This document shows positions 32,000 to 43,384 of a stretch of DNA of 64,000 nucleotides, piece after piece; within the stretch, counting starts at the first letter, position 1; every line of letters begins with the position of its first letter. Location of the stretch: assembly GCA_025642075.2 (NCBI GenBank), contig JAODUO010001721.1, forward strand, positions 1 through 64,000, written 5' to 3'. This stretch comes from Ridgeia piscesae (taxonomy: Eukaryota; Annelida; Polychaeta; Sabellida; Siboglinidae). Both the position numbers and the translations under genes were made by a program. Under the pieces are notes generated by a model, which saw only the letters and a list, made by a program, of their open reading frames with translations, was not told the DNA's origin and made no database searches.

Positions 32000-32545
32000 G
32001 GTAGCTTCGTAATTGCGCTTATCTCTGTTCATTGTTGTCTTTGTCTTTCTGATCCAGATGGCTTCCTTTACTTGCTGGGTTCTTTCGCTTGGTCTCTTTA
32101 TCAATGATTTTCGCTCCATCCCTGTCTGTTATGTGATTTTCAGTTGTTGCATGATCCCGCTCTTTTGTTCATGTTGTCCTTCCTGTGTTCATCCAATCAT
32201 GTTTTCAGTAGTCTCCCAGTCTCTCCATTACACTCAGCACCACAGTTCTTGCATGGTATCTGGTACACCAGCTCACCTTGTTCTCCAAGCTCTACCTTGT
32301 CTTGAAAGACCAACACACATCTGAGGGTGGTGTGGGGACGCATGGCTGTCACAACTTCTTCACTTACTCTGTGTACTCTTTGTGAGACTCCCTCCACATA
32401 TGGGATAACCACTTGACTCCTGTAGTCTGTTCTTTGTCCTACTCTCGGTCTATTTCTTCTGTTTTATGCTGTCTGTGACCTTTTTCAAAGCCCAGGATGG
32501 ATAGTTACAAACTCTTAAAGCTGCTATCTCAAATCAAATCACTTT
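32000..32545 (-). mobile_element. Penelope-like element, GIY-YIG endonuclease part
   Basis: Minus strand: SWALKKVTDSIKQKK, then VVIPYVEGVSQRVHR, VTAMRPHTTLRCVLV, ELVYQIPCKNC (the Y-x-IPC block where GIY-YIG domains of Penelope-like elements begin), ecNGETGR, and toward 32,010 KEAIWIRKTKTTMNRD, the conserved end of the endonuclease. Frameshifts break it. A MITE sits at its 3' end. The reverse-transcriptase part of the same type of element lies separately at 38.5-39.2 kb. Confidence 0.8.
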
Positions 32546-32641
32546 ATTGTTAAAATATATGGGATGGTCACAACAAAATGCAAATGAATTTCCCGATGTA
32601 TCCACTATAAGAACAATTCAACCGGGTGACATCAATATGAC

Positions 32642-34466
32642 TCATTTAGCATTCAACATTCTAATAGCCACAGGCACAAAACTCCTGCTATAGCGAGATG
32701 TTTTACATTTTATACAACGGTATCTCCTTTGAGACGGAAGTACATGGAAGAACGTAGAGAGCGGGTGATCAGACTCAGTAGCGACAGCACGAGCTTTCTT
32801 CAAAATTGCATGGTCGATTATTTCGGAGAGCTTTGGTGTAGGTAAACCAATGATCTTGGCAGAAACATGTGAGATTTTCAGAAGCCTGTTACGGTGTTTC
32901 ACAGAAAGAGCAGGGTAGTAACAAATGCTGCAGTAGGTTAAGAGAGGCTCAATTAGTGGATCAACGTAGAAAGCTCGTAACTTTCGAAGAACGTGCAGTC
33001 GCTGCTGAGACTTCTTTTGCACGGCTGTAACATGCTCTGTAAATGACAATTTTTCATCTGACATAACACTGAGGTACTTGAATGAATCAACCTGTTCTAC
33101 ATGTTCACCGTTGATGACAATAGGACTAATGACAGTTCAATTACGACGGAAGTCGCTGCACATGCAGAAATTTTTACTGCACAAACTAGAGAAACATACC
33201 ACTGAAGAAATATATGACTGGTATGAGGCAAAATCACTCAAAAGCGCGAGCTTGGCTGTATCATCAGAAAACCTCACAAATTGGGTAGATGGATCAACAC
33301 TCCGACAGTGATTTGTGAAGGTGTACAAAAATGGACTCAGAACACAACCCTTTGTTGCTAACAAGCACTGGTGACTTTATGTCACCCACTCGAACACACT
33401 GCGGGCGATTACTTAAGAAATTGAAAAGCCAGTGAACAAATGTGGCTGGAACATCTAGTTTCTGTAGTTTATCAATCATGACATGCCTTTGTATTGTATT
33501 AAATGCTGAACTGAAATCTATAAATAAGATTTGAGCATAGTTACCAGCTGTCTCCATGTGTTCAAATAGTTTGTGTAGAAGGCAAGCTATTGCATCGTCA
33601 GTGCCTCTTCTGGAACGGTAAGCGAACTGGTACGGGTCCAGTTGAGATTGAACATGTGGGAGAATGTGAGACAAAATCATTCTTTCAAAACATTTCATGA
33701 CGATGGATGTTAGGGCCACAGGTCTGAAGTGGTTTAACTCTGACGGCGATGACATTTTAGGGAAGGGTACCACTATAGACGTTTTCCAGATGGTAGGAAT
33801 CACACTTATATCCACAGACTGTTTAAACAGTGGCTGCAATACCGGACCTAACTCAGTTGCATACTCTTTAAGTAAGCGGCCTGGAATACCATCTGGACCA
33901 GGACCTTTATTAGTCTTAGACTTTTTGAATTGATTTGTGACATCCATGGTAGAAATGTCAATATCACCTGGTACGGGTAAAGGGCCAGCAGCTAGGAGCG
34001 ACTCACACTCAGTAGAAAAATCATGGCTGTCAAATCTGTTATAAAACAAATTTAAGTCTGAAGCAAATTTCAATTGATCAGTAGTTGAAGGGACAGATAA
34101 TCTGTCCAAACGACCTGACATCTTTTTCAAATGCGCAAAGGCCTGTTTAGTGTTCATGCAGCTAAACTCATTTTCAACCTTTTCACGATACTTTTGTTTT
34201 GCTTGCGAGATTTCTGTTTGTAGCTGTCTGTGTGCGTTTTTCATTGTGTGTATGTCCTTAGTGCGGTATGCGATTTGTTTTTTCTTAAGCATGTTTTTTA
34301 TATTAGACGTGATCCAAGGCTTTGAATTAGGATAAACAGTCACAGTTTTCATTGGAATGCAAAAGGTAATGTAGTCCGTAATGATAGAAGCATGTTCATT
34401 TAAGTTCACGGAATCAGGTGCAAACACACCCCAATCTGTGCAAGCCTGAGATCCCTGGAGCTGCAT
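32642..34466 (-). pseudogene. LINE reverse transcriptase (frameshifted)
   Basis: The longest open part is 390 codons (34,466-33,294): KPWITSNIKNMLKKK linker, KGPGPDGIPGRLLKEYA, NHFRPVALTSIVMKCFERMI, QFAYRSRRGTDDAIACLLHK, ILFIDFSSAFNTIQ (first catalytic Asp) and WLFNFLSNRPQCVRVGD. After a shift, KGCVLSPFLYT and FVRFSDDTAKLA carry the catalytic DD in an FSDD context where FADD is usual. 33,064-32,642 gives the thumb and C-terminal region: AVQKKSQQRLHVLRKLRAFY, SRSFVPVAIRMLN. Two or three frameshifts separate these pieces. Confidence 0.85.
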
Positions 34467-34475
34467 GGTGTCATC

Positions 34476-35448
34476 CTAAGTCCATTGTCGAACCTTGACC
34501 TTGGTCAGCTTGACTCTCTTCAACAGTTGACGATACGCTGGTATGAGGTTGATGACATTGTCATCGGCACGACCGAGGGGAGGGTGAGCACGAGCGGAGT
34601 AAGCACTGGGAATATTCCCATAGCATAAATCTATTGTCTTGTTGTTCCTTGTTGGCACATGAATATATTGATGAAATGACGGCAACACAGTAGCCAACGT
34701 GCAGCTGTTAAAGTCGCCCATAACAAACACAGGAGCGTCCGGGTAGCGTAACAACATTGACTGCATGTAAGAAGCTATTGTGTCGGCTGCGGCGAGTGCG
34801 TCTGCACTGGGTGGAACATTTATAAACACAACATAATACAATGTTGCTAAATTCCCGCGGTTTATAGAATGGGCGAACAGACAGCGTCAACAGTTCCAAG
34901 TTCGGTGATTAGAGTGTGGTGTGTATTTTAACGTTGCAACACCACCGATTGTTTATGTAAATGCACAAACCCCCCCTCTCGTCTTGCCCGATTCTTTGAT
35001 TCTGTCTGAACGGTACACAGTAAACCCGTCCAGAATGATGTCATCGTCTGGACGGGTAGAGTCCAGCCATGTCTCGCTAAAGGCCATCATGCAGGCCTCT
35101 CGATAGACGTTGTCGTATCGGCACTTTGCGTGAAGCTCGTCAATTTTTTTGTACAGTGACTGGACGTTTGCAAATACAACAGATGGTAGGGGGGATTTTG
35201 CTGGTCGTCTACAAAGTCTGTTCATTACACCACCTACCTCGTTTACGTTTCTTGGACGCATCTTGTGTGGTGTTAACAGTCGGCATCAGCAGCCGTGAAG
35301 ATAGAGGCGGGCGTAGCCGAAGCAGTTCATTCCGCATGTAAACGAATCTGCCATGTTGTTGGGTGTGGTCTCTGGGTTGAAGTCCAGAACATAAGTCGCT
35401 CAAGAGCACGAACAAGCATATACACAATACCTTTACCATTGAAGTCAA
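34476..35448 (-). pseudogene. LINE N-terminus and APE-type endonuclease (frameshifted)
   Basis: 35,261-34,953 minus: SPLPSVVFANVQSLYKKIDE, MMAFSETWLDSTRPDDDI (Glu of the ETWL motif), ILDGFTVYRSDR, KTRGGVCAF. 34,841-34,476: VVFINVPPSADALAAADTIA, VFVMGDFNSCTLATVLP (GDFN motif), HVPTRNNKTIDLCYGNI and RADDNVINLIPAY (the xDH position reads DN). The preceding ORF (35,448-35,209) starts MTSMVKVLCICLFVLLSDLC and has an Arg/Lys-rich end; it is probably the element's own N-terminus. A signal-peptide-like run is present but unlikely to matter. Confidence 0.82.
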
Positions 35449-35562
35449 TGTCGCATTAAGATTTGTAGAACGAGTTTGTAGATTTGTAAATAAACATTAG
35501 AAAATAGCTGGAGATCAGCGAGTCGTGTGTTGCAGCCGAGCAGCGCCACCTATCTTGGAAAT

Positions 35563-35757
35563 CGTCAAACCGATTCTTTTATGACCACATGTGTAATGTG
35601 TTAATAGTTTAACACAGTCAGTTAATTTTTTAAATGCATACTTGTCGTTTCATAATCGACACTAAAGAATCGTCGTTACACCGGGTATAACTGGCGAAAC
35701 AATCAGCAGCTGTCGATGTCCTACGCTTTTTACGTCGTGCTTTATGCGAGACCAAAC
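35563..35757. repeat. Dispersed ~195-bp repeat, member 1
   Basis: Shares long blocks with 49,454-49,656, in the same orientation: TCTTTTATGACCA, TGTGTAATGTGTTAATAGTT, ACACCGGGTATAACTGG, AAACAATCAGCAG, TGCTTTATGCGAGA. No coding capacity; probably a short non-autonomous element. Confidence 0.85.
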
Positions 35758-36959
35758 ACCCAGGCAACTTATGAAAACATTAACAACCTGGAAGAGCGAG
35801 AATGTGCTTTGGGGATAGGTCGAGTAGAAGGTACGTAATAACTATGTATTATAGTCACAATTGATAATATAAAGATGTGCGATGGATAACGGACTATTTA
35901 TTCATCATGAATGAGTCAATATTAATAATAATTGCGAGTTATGTGACAGTCATGGTGATCATTTACTTTCTGATGTAGGGCTAAGCTAACCATGAAAACC
36001 ACCTCTTACTAAATCTTAGTGTTACAGCCGTCAAACTTCTCACATGTTTGATACCCGTCCTAACAACACCGATATTATGGTAATCACAGTAACAGCTACA
36101 CTTCACTTCGTCCCATCGTCGACGGTGATGATGTCGCGTTGCCGCGGAGTTTTGCACAAGTTTGTTCTGTAAATTTCATTTGTTTCAGTAATGTGATTTT
36201 ATTTTGTAACCTGATGTGTGTACATGTATACAAGATATGTGAGGAGATGTTTGGCGGCTGTAGGTTGTTAGATCAGAAAGTAAAAGATCGCCCTGTTCAT
36301 TGACATTGTGTCATCATTTGTACTGGTGGACTGTGTAATTACCACTGCATCACAAACTGACATGGTTGATAGAGGCCGAGTTGATTAATTGACTTGTCTA
36401 TGGCTATGTAGAATCCTACTAATAATTTTGTTTCTCCAAAATACGTGATCACTGTGGTAGTGATTTGTGTGATGGCATGAAATGCCATTGCTTTGCTAGT
36501 AGTGAATGTGTAATCTCATATCATGTGTACATGTGTTAAAAAGTTGAACATTATAGTTATGACATTTTGTATTAATGCAATTATGTAGCTTTGTATTTTA
36601 ATTATGCAAACGTTTCAAGTAGTGTTATATAACAACTATCAGCATGCCTATATGTAAAGTATTAATTGGCTTTCTGTGAACACTTTCAAATGACAAAGTT
36701 TAGGTGTACATGTTAGTTGCAATGCTTTACCTTTTGTAAATTTTTGGTGTGTGTATTGGATTGTATTTGCAAGTAATTTTCAAATACAGACCAAATATCA
36801 AATACAAGCCTTTTTGTGATATCTGTCAATGAAATCTTATTAACATAACTATATGGGCAAATTTCCATGACTGTAACGAATATGGTAGAGGACGTTTGGC
36901 TCAGCTAATCAATCTCATTGACATTGTCTAACTGTAGTCTGTAAGCCAGGTCTTCCGCG

Positions 36960-36982
36960 GTTTCTGTCCTGAAGACAGAAAC
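36960..36982. repeat. Perfect 9-bp hairpin
   Basis: GTTTCTGTC, loop CTGAA, GACAGAAAC. Isolated; it lacks a T-tract, so it is not a terminator. Purpose unknown. Confidence 0.6.
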
Positions 36983-37213
36983 GCTGCAAGTTCCTTAATC
37001 AAACTACAGTATCTTTGGTATAAATATTTACTGCAAAACGGTTATTAAGTCCATTCCTATTTTGGTTATTCTCGCCATGTAGTATGTTTTTAATATCATC
37101 TGTTTGATATAATTTTTAGATCTTAGAAACTGTTTGTTACAGTAACTAAATACATATATGGACGTTTTGCATTACATATTCCTAAGACCTAACATATTAC
37201 CCATGTTCAGTAT

Positions 37214-37216
<3 letters not shown>

Positions 37217-37274
<58 letters not shown>
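37217..37274. repeat. (TA)n microsatellite
   Basis: About 58 bp of TA alternation. Confidence 0.97.
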
Positions 37275-37276
<2 letters not shown>

Positions 37277-37987
37277 TAGTTTATTTGCTGGCCAGTATTA
37301 TCAAAAGCATGGCTAATTTTTTGTTGATGCGTCTTCTACTCAGATGATTACAAAGACGCACGGACATGAATAATAACTTGTGTTACCCAGGGCACTTTTT
37401 AACATTTGTATTTATTAGCTTTACTCTGCTAAAAATTACCTTCAAAACATTCATTCTAAATAATGTATATGCCTAATTTGCACACTCACTTTTACCGGCT
37501 TTGACAAAGTCATCCAAATTGTTTGTAAAACTGGCATGACTTATTTTTATCGATTGCAGTTTTCAATATTAAATTTGTTACAATGTGTTCATTTTTCTCC
37601 GTTTACATTAATAGTAATAGTGTCTTACATGCTCCTTTATTGAGACTTTGTTTATCTGAGTGTTCATAAATTAATATGAAATTTGTATAATGGTGTGAAA
37701 TGTCAGTAATAATAAAAAAATTAAATAAACTGCTGGTTGATTGCTAACATAATGCATTTCGAGGGGGTACCAAGACAAGAGGGCAGGCACACATCCCACA
37801 CTGGCCACAGCCCAGGCCATGCCCATGCCGCCATGGATTACCCCAGTCATCGCACCGGCATTCCCCGCATTGCAAAACACACAAAATCGACGCAGGTTTT
37901 CAACATAACATATTCCATTTCGTAATACATTTACTTATATGACTAAGTATGAAACTGATTGACGCCGACAAATTATAAATTACTAAC

Positions 37988-38196
37988 CTGTCAAGAAGAA
38001 TTTTTGCAAAGGCTGCATCTGAGCCCAACTGTCTCTTTTGTTTCGTTCTAGTGATCCATCGTCTTTCCCAAATAAACCTTCATGCACGGAATCTGTCTGT
38101 CTCTCTGTCGTTTAGATCTTTTATTCGCCGAACTGGTGGCATACGCCGGTGGACGTCCCATTATTGATAGCAATACTTTGCACAAAGAACTGCGAT
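37988..38196 (-). pseudogene. Possible first exon of a TE-associated DNA-binding family
   Basis: Minus strand 38,160-38,090 opens MGRPPAYATSSANKRSKRQR, and with a frame shift continues to LERNKRQLGSDAAFAKILLD, followed directly by AG|GTTAGTAA, a good donor site. From memory, 'W..L...G..SDA.FA..LLD' is the conserved start of a multi-copy, TE-like invertebrate family. A cysteine-rich frame at about 37,900-37,740 on the same strand (CGECRCDDW..., CGQCGMCACP) may be a later exon. Weak evidence. Confidence 0.33.
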
Positions 38197-38529
38197 CATA
38201 TCAAAGAAAAACAAACACAACCACATGCATTGAAGGCACTAATCTCACAGGTCAAGGCTGATCTCGCGCCAAAGAGAAGAAACAGACGTGTTTCCTAACA
38301 CAGTTCCATTTCCATAGTTAGGTTTCGTACAGAGTTTCGATCGGATCCGATCAAAATGAAAATCGAAAGAGTTCATATTTGTTTTATTAATTTCAGAAAA
38401 AAAAGTAACATGTATGCATAAACTAACTAGGCAATCATTGGGGAGTATTTGATACTTCCGCTTTTTGTGAAATTACTAACAATCGCTAAGAGCAAACAAT
38501 TTTTATGGGAATGAGTGGAGATAGCATCT

Positions 38530-39190
38530 TTAAGCTCCTCTCAGGTGTTCCATCTCTTCTTGCTTGTCCTCTTCTGTAGTTATCATCTCACACCTGTTCA
38601 TGACAACTCCTAGCTTCTGATGTTTGGGGTGGTGGGACGCAAAGTTCAGGTACAGGTCAGTGTGCATCTTCTTTCTGTACACCGACTTCACGCTTCCATC
38701 TTCCTTTCTGGTGCACTTGGTATTTAAGAAGGGCATACCGTTGTTTTCTCCATCTTCCCTCGTGAAAACGGTGCTACCAGTGGGATCTACCGTGTTCATG
38801 TGTTGTAGCATTCCTCTGCCTTTCCTGTGTGAACTAAGCAGATGACGTTGTCCACATATCTCTTGCAGCTTCTCAGTTGACAATCCTCTGGTGCTATGGC
38901 GATGATCTTGTGCTCCAAGTCCTCCATGTACAAGTTCACAACAATGGGGGATACCGGGCTGCCCATGGCTACTCCGGACTTCTGTTGCTAAATTTCCCCT
39001 CCAAATCTGAAATACGTTGTCCACAATATAAATGTCAGCAGCTCCATGATGTAGTCTACACTCAGGTTGGTTCTCGTCTTCAGTGTTTTGTCATTCTCCA
39101 ATCTTGTTCTGATGACCTCACATGCTTCTTTTATTGGAGTCTTCATGAACAATGACACAACATTGTATGACACGAACGATTTTTCTTATT
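38530..39190 (-). mobile_element. Penelope-like element, reverse-transcriptase part
   Basis: Minus strand: SYNVVSLFMKTPIKEACEVI, RLENDKTLKTRTNLSVDYI, AMGSPVSPIVVNLYMEDLE (the GSPVSP block typical of Penelope-like RTs), KRYVDNVICLVHT (catalytic YVDD changed to YVDN), GMPFLNTKCTRKEDGSV, KKMHTDLYLNFASHHPKHQK and KLGVVMNRCEMITTEEDKQE. One frameshift falls near the catalytic site. The change in the catalytic Asp means it is inactive. The GIY-YIG part that should follow is absent here. Confidence 0.87.
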
Positions 39191-39249
39191 CTACTTTTAT
39201 CTTTGTCACATCTGTTATTAATTCCTGTGAATTTTGCAGGTTTTTTTAA

Positions 39250-40385
39250 CAGAGCCTCTATGTACAGGTAAAAAGAAAGATCTTGTTTTTGGATATGAAA
39301 AATGAACACGTTTGATTGTAAATAGTCCAGACATTTAAATCTGCATTTTGTGCACATTAGACAGTGCAATTTAATGCCCACTTTGCTGTTGCAGGTTGCA
39401 TCAGTAATGAAAATATTATAACAAATTGGCTAAATATATTATGTTGTCTAACTTCAGTACTTTCGTACAATTTTCCTAAATTATTGGAATGTTATTAAAC
39501 ATGAAAATGCATGAAATGCTGGTTTACTACTTATGACTACCATTCTGTTATTATTTATTACATACATAAACACATTTTCTTCAATGATTCTACTTGGTTG
39601 TTGGCATTTATATACCTAGTGTATTATATGAGTTATCATAAATATGAACAAACAGATGACTTACTTACCTGAGTTATCAAGTTTTTTTTATCAACCGTGC
39701 TTTCATCATATTGCTCTAAACAGAAACCGAAAACAAATGTTTCAGCATAGGTCTATGTTGTTTCAATGCTGCATATGACGTCTGCAAAGTGTCACTGTCA
39801 TATGTACAAAAGATTGCCCAATTTACACTGACTTAAGCACTTATATTTGCATCATGTTTCTGTATTCATACTTTCATACAGTAAGTTCACAATGAACATT
39901 GGCTATGACAACTTGTCATATATACGCATAGCTATAGTACTCTCCCTTGTCACAATGTACGTTTGTTTTTGCATTTAAAAATAAATAAAATAACGTAAAT
40001 GGTCATAATAGTATTATGTATATGTTATTGTAAGTAGTATGATAACAGTTTCTCAACATAGTTATTCAGTTAATGTGATTGGATAAAGAAATTACCACAG
40101 TTATCATGGGTTTCAATAATATAATTACTGTAAACTACCGGTAGTTGACATATTTCATAGAATGATCTGCCTGATGCAAACATTTAGAACAGGGACCTTA
40201 ACCTTAACTGATAAGTCATATGGATAGGGTGTGACTGATTTAACAAGATGATCATAAAGTGATATTTCTGTTCACATACAGTAACTGTTTATTATCAAAT
40301 ATGTTTGTGTAATTTCAATCATAATTTGCATTGTGTGTAACATTGCTTACCTTCAGTGTCAATGGCACCATCAACCCTATGGATG
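39250..40385. other. No recognisable feature
   Basis: AT-rich spacer between the Penelope-like fragment and the 40-bp minisatellite. A minus-strand donor-like site (CTGAAG|GTAAGC) near 40,350 is the only hint of gene structure. Confidence 0.45.
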
Positions 40386-40387
40386 CC

Positions 40388-42563
40388 CGGCCTCCCCTCC
40401 AGAGATTGGGCCATAGCCTCTTCTGCCCGGCCTACCCTCCAGAGATTGGGCCATAGCCTCTCTGCCCAGCCTACCCTCCAGAGATTGGGCAATTGCCTCT
40501 TCTGCCCAGCCTACCCTCCAGAGATTGGGCCATTGCCTCTTCTGCCCGGCCTACCCTCCAGAGATTGGGCCATTGCCTCTTCTGCCCGGCCTACCCTCCA
40601 GAGATTGGGCCATTGCCTCTTCTGCCCAGCCTACCCTCCAGAGATTGGGCCATTGCCTCTTCTGCCCGGCCTACCCTCCAGAGATTGGGCCATTGCCTCT
40701 TCTGCCCGGCCTACCCTCCAGAGATTGGGCCATTGCCTCTTCTGCCCGGCCTACCTCCAGAGATTGGGCCATTGCATCTTCTGCCCGGCCTACCCTCCAG
40801 AGATTGGGCCATTGCACTCTTCTGCCCGGCCTACCCTCCAGAGATTGGGCCATTGCACTTCTGCCCGGCCTACCCTCCAGAGATTGGGCCATTGCCTCTT
40901 CTGCCCGGCCTACACTCCAGAGATTGGGCCATTGCATCTTCTGCCCGGCCTACCCTCCAGAGATTGGGCCATTGCACTCTTCTGCCCGGCCTACCCTCCA
41001 GAGATTGGGCCATTGCATCTTCTGCCCGGCCTACACTCCAGAGATTGGGCCATTGCATCTTCTGCCCGGCCTACCCTCCAGAGATTGGGCCATTGCACTC
41101 TTCTGCCCGGCCTACCCTCCAGAGATTGGGCCATTGCTCTTCTGCCCGGCCTACACTCCAGAGATTGGGCCATTGCATCTTCTGCCCGGCCTACACTCCA
41201 GAGATTGGGCCATTGCATCTTCTGCCCGGCCTACACTCCAGAGATTGGGCCATTGCACTCTTCTGCCCGGCCTACCCTCCAGAGATTGGGCCATTGCATC
41301 TTCTGCCCGGCCTACCCTCCAGAGATTGGGCCATTGCCTCTTCTGCCCGGCCTACCCTCCAGAGATTGGGCCATTGCATCTTCTGCCCGGCCTACCCTCC
41401 AGAGATTGGGCCATTGCATCTTCTGCCCGGCCTACACTCCAGAGATTGGGCCATTGCATCTTCTGCCCGGCCTACACTCCAGAGATTGGGCCATTGCATC
41501 TTCTGCCCGGCCTACCCTCCAGAGATTGGGCCATTGCATCTTCTGCCCGGCCTACACTCCAGAGATTGGGCCATTGCATCTTCTGCCCGGCCTACCCTCC
41601 AGAGATTGGGCCATTGCATCTTCTGCCCGGCCTACACTCCAGAGATTGGGCCATTGCATCTTCTGCCCGGCCTACACTCCAGAGATTGGGCCATTGCATC
41701 TTCTGCACTCCAGAGATTGGGCCATTGCATCTTCTGCCCGGCCTACACTCCAGAGATTGGGCCATTGCATCTTCTGCCCGGCCTACCCTCCAGAGATTGG
41801 GCCATTGCATCTTCTGCCCGGCCTACACTCCAGAGATTGGGCCATTGCACCTTCTGCCCGGCCTACCCTCCAGAGATTGGGCCATTGCACCTTCTGCCCG
41901 GCCTACCCTCCAGAGATTGGGCCATTGCACCTTCTGCCCGGCCTACCCTCCAGAGATTGGGCCATTGCACCTTCTGCCCGGCCTACCCTCCAGAGATTGG
42001 GCCATTGCACCTTCTCCGGCCTACCTCCAGAGATTGGGCCATTGCATCTTCTGCCCGGCCTACCCTCCAGAGATTGGGCCATTGCACTTCTGCCCGGCCT
42101 ACACTCCAGAGATTGGGCCATTGCACTTCTGCACCCCCAGAGATTGGGCCATTGCATCTTCTGCCCGGCCTACCCTCCAGAGATTGGGCCATTGCATCTT
42201 CTGCCCAGCCTACCCTCCAGAGATTGGGCCATTGCATCTTCTGCCCGGCCTACACTCCAGAGATTGGGCCATTGCATCTTCTGCCCGGCCTACCCTCCAG
42301 AGATTGGGCCATTGCATCTTCTGCCCAGCCTACCCTCCAGAGATTGGGCCATTGCATCTTCTGCCCGGCCTACCTCCAGAGATTGGGCCATTGCATCTTC
42401 TGCCCGGCCTACACTCCAGAGATTGGGCCATTGCACTTCTGCCCGGCCTACCCTCCAGAGATTGGGCCATTGCATCTTCTGCCCGGCCTACACTCCAGAG
42501 ATTGGGCCATTGCACCTTCTGCCCGGCCTACCCTCCAGAGATTGGGCCATTGCCTCTTCTGCC
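40388..42563. repeat. 40-bp minisatellite, about 54 copies
   Basis: Head-to-tail units GAGATTGGGCCATTGCATCT plus TCTGCCCGGCCTACCCTCCA. The GCATCT/GCCTCT/GCACTCT/GCACCT and CTACCC/CTACAC positions vary. The left third is enriched in GCCTCT and the right two thirds in GCATCT and GCACCT. Several units have lost 1-5 bp. The unit has no stop in any forward frame and 40 mod 3 is 1, so all three forward frames stay open for about 690-770 codons. This is a repeat artefact unless transcription evidence shows otherwise. Confidence 0.97.
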
Positions 42564-42649
42564 CCAGTCAGAGGAGGCAGTGAGCCCACCCCCAGTCATA
42601 TAGCGACTTCTATGCATCGAGTAAATGTTTGCTTTTGCTGTAATAACAT

Positions 42650-43345
42650 AAAAAGGTCATCATGGCCCGAGGATATCTAAGTGTAGCCATTCCCGGGGAC
42701 ACTGTGCACGCTTTAGTCTTCCCACTTTGTTGACGTGGCATACAGCACAAATGTCCACAAACAGTTAACACTCCTGGAGCATACTGAACCAGAAAAAGTT
42801 TCCCCCTAGTTTTGTGACTGTTTTGCTCCCACCCAAGTGTCCACTGATGCAACTATCATGAGTTATTTGAAGGGCTTCCTCTGTCACTGATTGTGGTACT
42901 ACCAACTTTTATGTAGGGGGACCAATCTCTTCCTCCCAACTATAATACAAACCTCCATCTTCTAAATGTAACCGATCCTTGTTATTCCATAACTTACAGG
43001 TCCCCTTGGAGTTGTAAGTCATTTTGTGTAGGGTGCTCCCCTTCTAGCCAGGTGATTACATCTCTTGCATCTGGGACTCTCGTAATTCCTGTGAGTTATA
43101 TTGGTGCATATAGTTAGCGCTGGAATGGTCCTCCCCATTGTATCATTAACATCACTGGATACCTCAAGTTGTCTTGCTGCTAATGGCACTACATATACAA
43201 CTTCTGGCTCAAATGCTCCCCACTGGTTATGTAGTTTTGTACAATATGGACAGCCACCACAAGGCAGAGAACTTACCTCTTTCCCAGCTTCATAATAATT
43301 GCATGTTTCATGTTCCTCTGGGATTCTGGGATACATCAGCATTGA
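42650..43345 (-). mobile_element. Ty3/gypsy pol fragment (RNase H-integrase junction)
   Basis: Minus strand 43,342-43,019: SLPCGGCPYCTKLHNQWGAF, VVYVVPLAARQLEVSSDVND, then after shifts 42,900-42,700: VPQSVTEEALQITHDSCISG, HLGGSKTVTKLGGNFFW and FVDICAVCHVNK. The His pair (HDSCISGH) and the Cys pair (CAVC) form the H2C2 zinc-binding module at the start of gypsy integrase. There is a stop two residues after QEC. No LTR, protease or core integrase remains nearby. Confidence 0.78.
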
Positions 43346-43384
43346 GCTTACCCCCGGGTCTATGTTGTAGTCATGTGTCTAATT

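Larger units (their letters stand above)
32640..35455 (-). mobile_element. Nearly complete CR1/L2/Rex1-like LINE
   Basis: Minus-strand order: short N-terminal region (35,448-35,209), endonuclease (35,261-34,476), EN-RT linker and RT (34,466-33,137), RT C-terminus (33,064-32,642). The whole coding body is about 2.8 kb, interrupted by a handful of frameshifts and stops rather than large deletions. No distinct poly(A) or microsatellite 3' tail is obvious at 32,520-32,640. Confidence 0.85.
35460..37980. other. Intergenic, one repeat-pair member and a (TA)n tract
   Basis: Apart from the two repeats and the hairpin listed separately, this 2.5 kb shows no coding signal, TE end or RNA gene that I can recognise. 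Confidence 0.55.

Noticed and set aside
36960..36982. Rho-independent-type terminator
   Set aside because: Hairpin without a T-run, in eukaryotic DNA with no upstream gene.
40356..42680. Three overlapping plus-strand reading frames of about 690-770 codons
   Set aside because: They follow entirely from a stop-free 40-bp repeat that shifts frame every unit; no unique N- or C-terminal domain or splice context supports a protein.
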